From Coriobacteriia bacterium (GTDB lineage: Bacteria; Actinomycetota; Coriobacteriia; Coriobacteriales; UBA8131): a DNA stretch of 10,394 nt. Positions 6,832 to 10,394 of the stretch are shown in pieces. How positions within the stretch are numbered: the first letter of the stretch is position 1; each line of letters begins with the position of its first letter. The stretch spans positions 1-10,394 of the forward strand of contig WQXX01000030.1 of the NCBI GenBank assembly GCA_009781535.1. Direction: 5' to 3'. The notes under the pieces are model-generated. The model saw only the letters and a list, made by a program, of their open reading frames with translations, did not search any database and was not told the origin of the DNA. Made by a program: the position numbers and the translations under genes.

Positions 6832-6864
6832 CCCCTATCGAATACTCCCCTTATTCTATAGGGG
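6832..6864. promoter_or_regulatory. Dyad upstream of the LysR gene, possible operator
   Basis: The arms CCCCTATCGAATA (6832-6844) and TATTCTATAGGGG (6852-6864) pair at 12 of 13 positions around a 7-nt centre, CTCCCCT. The ten bases ATACTCCCCT occur twice, at 6809-6818 and 6842-6851, 33 bp apart (about three helical turns). On the minus strand TAGAAT (complement of 6853-6858) could be a -10 box, with TTGGAA (complement of 6874-6879) at a short 15-bp spacing. Autoregulation by the LysR protein is a reasonable guess; a leader hairpin is the alternative. Confidence 0.4.
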
Positions 6865-7059
6865 GACAAGCTATTCCAAAAAGAGATTACCACACCTGGA
6901 TTATTCGCGCTACCTACTTGGGTTTCCAATTTAGAATCGCCTATTCCTATATTGACATACCACTACCGACATTTAGCAGATATTCTATGTCTGCCCAGGG
7001 GGAAGGGCATACATTGTGGGGAAGAACGTACCTCTCCTCTGGACATTTTCCCTTTCTTG

Positions 7060-7094
7060 CGACGGACCGTCCTTGTGGCTGGGACGGTCCGTCG
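7060..7094. repeat. Perfect 13-bp inverted repeat (hairpin), 9-nt loop
   Basis: Arms CGACGGACCGTCC (7060-7072) and GGACGGTCCGTCG (7082-7094) are exact reverse complements. Each arm is itself nearly self-complementary around one central base (GACGG-A-CCGTC), so the site is also a pair of small palindromes. No T-run follows on either strand, so it is not a standard intrinsic terminator. A protein-binding site or RNA hairpin is possible. Confidence 0.85.
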
Positions 7095-7117
7095 ACACTT
7101 TCTTACACGTTTGCAGC

Positions 7118-7253
7118 GTCCTGCAGACAGCCCATAGGACATTCTCCCACCACCAATGCCACCTATGGGCTGCTAGCAGGACCCTTTTGACGCCTATGAG
7201 CTGCCAGCAGAACTCTTTTAACGCTAATAAGCTGCCAGCAGGACGCCGTGAAT
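7118..7253. repeat. 31-bp repeats: three direct copies and one inverted copy
   Basis: Direct copies begin at about 7162, 7193 and 7224. They are recognised by the register of CTATRRGCTGCYAGCAG-like cores spaced exactly 31 bp, and they diverge progressively to the right. An inverted copy at 7118-7138 pairs with 7162-7182 at 18 of 21 positions, with the three mismatches in the middle, across a 23-nt loop. Each core contains CTGCTAGCAG or CTGCCAGCAG, itself a palindrome or near-palindrome. As RNA the region could form a long stem followed by small hairpins. No coding role is seen, since 31 is not a multiple of three. Confidence 0.8.
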
Positions 7254-7282
7254 AGAAAATGAGAGAAAAGGATACAGGGATT

Positions 7283-7397
7283 GCTGGTTTATTCATATTT
7301 TGCTTTGGACAACCTTTTCTGACAACACACGTAAGCATCCTATGAGCACACTGATAGACCCTGGATCGAGCCCGGGGTGACTGATGAATAAACCAGC
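7283..7397. mobile_element. MITE- or REPIN-like element: 14-bp perfect terminal inverted repeats around a palindromic core
   Basis: GCTGGTTTATTCAT (7283-7296) and its exact reverse complement (7384-7397) bound an 87-bp interior. The interior (about 7315-7383) is a diverged relative of the duplicated element at 5651-5837, sharing the order ACACACG, GCATCCTAT, GACCC...ATC...GGGG and GAC. The inner hairpin is ACCCTGG (7358-7364) paired with CCGGGGT (7372-7378). No target-site duplication is obvious. The right end lies 6 bp from the HAD stop codon, so it could equally act as a 3'-end hairpin of the HAD transcript. Confidence 0.5.
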
Positions 7398-7403
7398 GCT
7401 TCC

Positions 7404-8189
7404 TTAGGAAGCAAGGTAGTCGGCAAGCTCGGCAAATGATGAGATGACCAGCGTACCTAACGGCAGTGCGTCATAGACGCCACCTTGTCGGTCAATCAGC
7501 ACCGGCATGATACCGACGGCATGTGCACCCTGCACGTCGGCGATCAGATGATCGCCGACGTGCAGGGCTTCAGCGGGCGCAACACCCATCTGCTCCAGTG
7601 CGTACTTGAAAATCTCTGGCATCGGTTTGTGGAGCTTAACAACGGTCGAAGAAAGAACGATCTCAAAATACGACGCCAGTCCGAGCCCTTCGATGATGTC
7701 TCCCAGGGTTGAGTCCCAGTTCGAGATGAGACCCATACGGATACCTTGTTGCTTCAGACGTTTAAGCGCTGGGATGACGTCATCAAAGGTCTTCCAACTC
7801 TCTGCGGTAAAATAACGGCGATGAACGCTCATGGCGATCTCTTTGTGCTTTGAGGTATCGACGCCGGTCAATTCACAGAGGAACTCGTACATCTTATGCC
7901 AGATAACTACGGCACGTTCCTCATCGGCCCAAAACGACTCATCCTGCTCATAGAGCTGCTCGTAGAGCTCATACATCCGAGAGATATTCTCATCGACCAA
8001 CGCTGCGTCAAGCTGCACGCCGTGACGCAGCGCTTCCTCTGAAAAGACCTTGCCCTCAGAAACAGCAGGCGTCAGCAGGGTATGCCCCACATCAAAAAAG
8101 ACCGTGGTGATACCTGTGTCTGTTGTTGTATTGTCTAGCGTCGGGCCGATGCGCTCGAAAGAAGTCTGCTCCAATTCAGTGTGTTCCAA
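7404..8189 (-). CDS. HAD-superfamily hydrolase (Cap I type)
   Basis: Predicted 261 aa from TTG 8189. The start is uncertain: there is no in-frame ATG nearby, GAGGA lies 16 nt upstream, and TTG 8174 is an alternative. The first 25 residues are not part of the fold. HAD motifs are in order: motif I FFDVGHTLL with nucleophile D33, motif II S156 in LISNWD, motif III K188 in LHKP, motif IV GDHLIAD with D213 and D218. The helical insert between motifs I and II (about 45-130) is a C1 cap. The usual second motif-I Asp, the general acid/base of phosphatases, is Gly (G35), as in the HDHD3/dehalogenase-like branch, so ordinary phosphatase activity is not assured. It starts 31 nt after the histidine kinase stop and is probably cotranscribed with it. 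The motif IV codons form a perfect DNA palindrome. The substrate is unknown. Confidence 0.88.
   Translation of the reverse strand: MEHTELEQTSFERIGPTLDNTTTDTGITTVFFDVGHTLLTPAVSEGKVFSEEALRHGVQLDAALVDENISRMYELYEQLYEQDESFWADEERAVVIWHKMYEFLCELTGVDTSKHKEIAMSVHRRYFTAESWKTFDDVIPALKRLKQQGIRMGLISNWDSTLGDIIEGLGLASYFEIVLSSTVVKLHKPMPEIFKYALEQMGVAPAEALHVGDHLIADVQGAHAVGIMPVLIDRQGGVYDALPLGTLVISSFAELADYLAS
7528..7567. repeat. Perfect 40-bp palindrome (19+2+19) inside the HAD gene
   Basis: The arms 7528-7546 and 7549-7567 are exact reverse complements around the dinucleotide GA. The left arm is CCCTGCACGTCGGCGATCA. The site encodes HAD motif IV (residues 209-220, LHVGDHLIADVQ) on the minus strand. The plus strand in the matching phase reads almost the same peptide, LHVGDQMIADVQ. 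A chance origin is very unlikely. Confidence 0.97.
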
Positions 8190-8220
8190 ATCTGTATAGG
8201 CGTCTTCCTCACAACGTCTA

Positions 8221-10394
8221 TTATGGCAGATTTGGCAGATACATTCGCAGCATACCTATAACCTCTTTAAAATGAAGCGGCTTGCCCACGTGGTCGTTCA
8301 TGCCTGCTTTAAGGCAATTCTCGATATCCTCACGAAAGACGTTCGCGGTCAAAGCGACGATGGGAATCTCTTTTGCCTTCTGTATATCGAGTGCACGGAT
8401 ATGGCGTGTCGCCTCATATCCGTCCATCTCGGGCATCTGGACGTCCATAAAGATCATGTCGTAGGAATCAGGGTCTGCACTGAACAACTGCACAGCCTCA
8501 AGGCCGTTTTCTGCACAGACGACAGTCAGTTTCGTTGGCTCAAGCAAAGCGATCACAATCTCACGGTTTACGTCCACATCCTCCGCTAACAGGATACAGA
8601 AACCTTCAAAGTCATCCGTTCCGTCTTCTTTTTCTAAATCAGCGCCCAGAAGCATGGTGGCGCCCTCACAGATAGTATCTTCTTCCTTGACCCACACAGC
8701 AAAGGAGAAGGTCGAGCCTTTGCCGAGCTCAGATCTCACCCAGATTCTTCCGCCCATCATCTCAACGATGCGTTTTGAGATCACCAGACCAAGCCCTGAG
8801 CCGCCGAACTTACGCGACGTGCCGCTTTCTGCCTGCCCAAAAGAGGTAAACAGACGGCTTTGCTGCTCCTTGCTGATTCCCACTCCGGTGTCTGATACAT
8901 CCATCTGTATCTCGCACATTCCATTCCGTTTGCTTAATAAATGAGCATGGAGATGGATAGCGCCTTCATCTGATGTGAACTTTATCGCATTGCTGAGCAG
9001 GTTCGTTAGAATCTGCGCAAGACGCTGGTCGTCCCCTGTCACACAACAGGGGATAGCTTCGTCAATCTCGACGGTAAGTGTCTGCTGCTTAGCGGCTACC
9101 TTAAAGCCCATGATGTCAAGCACCTTCTGGATCATCCCTTCGAATTTGAAGGTGACAGTTGAAAGCTCCAGCTTATTCGCTTCGATCTTGGACATATCGA
9201 GGATATCGTTGATGACGCCAAGCAAGTGGTTGGAGGCGCCTTCGATCTTGCTCAGCGCGGTATCCTTTCTCTCAAGGTTGTCTGCCGCTTTAGCAATCGT
9301 TGTCATACCGATGATGGCGTTCATCGGCGTGCGGATCTCGTGGCTCATATTGGCAAGAAAATCGCTTTTTGCTCGATTGGCGGCGTCTGCTCGTATCTTC
9401 AACTCAAGGAGCTCATCGTTTTGCCTGTTGATTGCACTGATGACATCCCGGTAGTTGCTTACGTTCGTAAGTATGAGGATGTGCCCCAGTTTCCGTTTTG
9501 ACGTAAGAACTTCGCGCCATTTGAGGGTAAAGGTCTTCTCGCTTTTATCGGGCATGAGCACCGTGCACTCGCCGTCGATGTCCGTTCCTGTCCTGATGGC
9601 TTCGACGATATTGCCCGGCTTCTTGTCGATAAGTATGGATTCTGCATAATCCAAAAACGCATCGAATCTCGTACGCCCGAACTGGATGGGAAACTGCTTC
9701 ATCGTATCGAACACGCTTTGGTTGGCGTCGATGATGATGCGCTTCTCGTTACAGATGATGATGAAGTCCTCGATTGAATCCATCGCGCTCGAAAACAGGG
9801 AGGTCTTGACGTTGAAAAGCTGCGAGCGATAGGCAACGAACACAAACAGCGAGAAGGTGATAAAGAAGCCGAGGGGCGTGATATCGTGCGGAAAAGGCAT
9901 CAGACCAAAACTGAAGAGCAGGTTGATCGTATACGGTATGAGCAAAGCAAGCCCGGTAAGTATCAACACAGGATTGCGTCTTGCCTCCTTGATGATATAG
10001 CGGATCAGCATGAAGAATGCGACGATGACGATCGACATATCCATTGCAGTATGCGCCCAGAACAGCGGGGCGCGGGCAGGAATCGGAAAACTGTAGTCGA
10101 GGAAGTAGAGATTATGCAAGGGGTTGGTAACCATGACGAGTATATCGATAAGCGGCAGAATGATGAGTATGTTGCGCAGCCATTTCTTGGTCCGCAACGA
10201 GGAATTGACGAAGTTGAGGATGAACCAGGTGACGCCAAATGGGATGATGCAGACCATCACCATACGAAGCGTATAGATGACTTGGAAGTACTCATGGCTG
10301 CTCACCATGGTGATGGCATTGAGCAGGGTCCAGATGAATATCTCAATACCGAGTGTGAAGAAGCTGGACAGCCGCCGGTTGCGCATGTCGCTGA
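8221..10394 (-). CDS. Membrane hybrid sensor histidine kinase with C-terminal receiver (5' end outside window)
   Basis: The frame is open to the right edge. The ATG at 10386 has no visible ribosome site, and only about six of an expected seven membrane helices are seen, so the start probably lies beyond the window. From that Met 721 residues are visible: hydrophobic helices to about 195, resembling the 7TM N-terminal histidine-kinase sensor; a PAS-like domain about 200-310 (MDSIEDFIIICNEKRIIIDAN); a coiled helix; HisKA with phospho-accepting H349 in SHEIRTPMN; HATPase_c with N-box NLLSNAIKFT, DTGVGI and GGSGLGLVIS; then a receiver from about 600 with acidic pair ED, phospho-accepting D648 in FMDVQMPEMDG and the GKP lysine. 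It should autophosphorylate on membrane or intracellular signals and pass phosphate to its own receiver, then probably to an unlinked Hpt protein or regulator. No DNA-binding partner is adjacent; a HAD gene follows after 31 nt. Confidence 0.93.
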   Translation of the reverse strand, partial: SDMRNRRLSSFFTLGIEIFIWTLLNAITMVSSHEYFQVIYTLRMVMVCIIPFGVTWFILNFVNSSLRTKKWLRNILIILPLIDILVMVTNPLHNLYFLDYSFPIPARAPLFWAHTAMDMSIVIVAFFMLIRYIIKEARRNPVLILTGLALLIPYTINLLFSFGLMPFPHDITPLGFFITFSLFVFVAYRSQLFNVKTSLFSSAMDSIEDFIIICNEKRIIIDANQSVFDTMKQFPIQFGRTRFDAFLDYAESILIDKKPGNIVEAIRTGTDIDGECTVLMPDKSEKTFTLKWREVLTSKRKLGHILILTNVSNYRDVISAINRQNDELLELKIRADAANRAKSDFLANMSHEIRTPMNAIIGMTTIAKAADNLERKDTALSKIEGASNHLLGVINDILDMSKIEANKLELSTVTFKFEGMIQKVLDIMGFKVAAKQQTLTVEIDEAIPCCVTGDDQRLAQILTNLLSNAIKFTSDEGAIHLHAHLLSKRNGMCEIQMDVSDTGVGISKEQQSRLFTSFGQAESGTSRKFGGSGLGLVISKRIVEMMGGRIWVRSELGKGSTFSFAVWVKEEDTICEGATMLLGADLEKEDGTDDFEGFCILLAEDVDVNREIVIALLEPTKLTVVCAENGLEAVQLFSADPDSYDMIFMDVQMPEMDGYEATRHIRALDIQKAKEIPIVALTANVFREDIENCLKAGMNDHVGKPLHFKEVIGMLRMYLPNLP

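Larger units (their letters stand above)
6757..7403. other. 647-bp intergenic region with several dyads and repeats, no credible gene
   Basis: This gap separates the LysR start from the HAD stop, both on the minus strand. In order it holds the LysR upstream region with a 33-bp dyad (6832-6864), a perfect TTGACA at 6952-6957 on the plus strand without a good -10, a 13-bp perfect hairpin (7060-7094), an inverted copy and three direct 31-bp copies of a CTGCYAGCAG-containing unit (7118-7253), and an element bounded by perfect 14-bp inverted repeats (7283-7397). Short open frames on both strands have no ribosome site or recognisable product and run through the repeats. A structured RNA or clustered palindromic repeats fit better than a coding gene. 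Confidence 0.6.

Noticed and set aside
7060..7094. Intrinsic terminator
   Set aside because: The stem is strong but neither strand has a T-run directly after it.
6985..7338. 117-residue minus-strand frame and overlapping plus-strand frames in the large intergenic region
   Set aside because: They cross the hairpins and 31-bp repeats, show no known motif and have no convincing ribosome site.
7351..7380. tRNA T-arm-like segment (GGATCGAGCC within a hairpin)
   Set aside because: No acceptor stem, anticodon arm or D arm surrounds it; it is the core of the interspersed palindrome.
7485..7712. Plus-strand 75-residue frame containing LHVGDQMIADVQG
   Set aside because: The HAD-like motif is a mirror product of the palindrome in the true minus-strand gene; the rest shows no HAD fold.

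Overview
The window is a stretch of bacterial chromosome of moderately high GC. It carries genes of anaerobic amino-acid/aldehyde metabolism and large sensory kinases. An aldehyde:ferredoxin oxidoreductase (AOR) with its own MoaD-like protein, an iron-type alcohol dehydrogenase, an ornithine-cyclodeaminase-family protein paired with an M24 hydrolase, a LysR regulator and a membrane hybrid kinase together suggest a strict anaerobe. My best guess is a gut Actinobacterium of class Coriobacteriia (Eggerthellaceae-like); this is inference from gene content and style, not from a marker gene.

Layout. Positions 1-1792 (+): the 3' part of an ornithine cyclodeaminase/mu-crystallin family gene, then an M24 creatinase/prolidase-fold gene. 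Positions 1821-1960: seven contiguous 20-bp repeats. Positions 2042-3250 (+): an iron-containing alcohol dehydrogenase. Positions 3322-3469: a 58-bp tandem repeat that carries the ribosome site and GTG start of the next gene in each copy. Positions 3453-5608 (+): AOR followed 2 nt later by a MoaD/ThiS-type sulfur carrier. Positions 5643-5837: a 96-bp-period duplicated palindromic element. Positions 5836-6756 (-): a LysR-type regulator, convergent with the AOR genes. Positions 6757-7403: a 647-bp intergenic region dense in dyads and repeats with no credible gene. Positions 7404-10394 (-): a hybrid sensor histidine kinase (5' end beyond the window) followed by a HAD-like hydrolase.

How the genes may work together. 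AOR interconverts aldehydes and carboxylic acids with ferredoxin. The MoaD-like protein would supply dithiolene sulfur for its tungsto/molybdopterin, and the iron alcohol dehydrogenase can interconvert the aldehyde and alcohol. The three could form an alcohol-aldehyde-acid module. The cyclodeaminase-family/M24 pair resembles in composition the EutC/EutD pair of ectoine catabolism, and the M24 protein lacks the canonical metal ligands, so it is more likely a creatinase-like amidohydrolase than a peptidase.

The most unusual non-coding signals are the triplicated translation start before AOR (one start in each reading frame, with overlapping 21-codon mini-ORFs), a perfect 19+2+19 palindrome inside the HAD gene's motif IV, the 20-bp repeat array, and an interspersed palindromic repeat, one copy of which has perfect 14-bp terminal inverted repeats.
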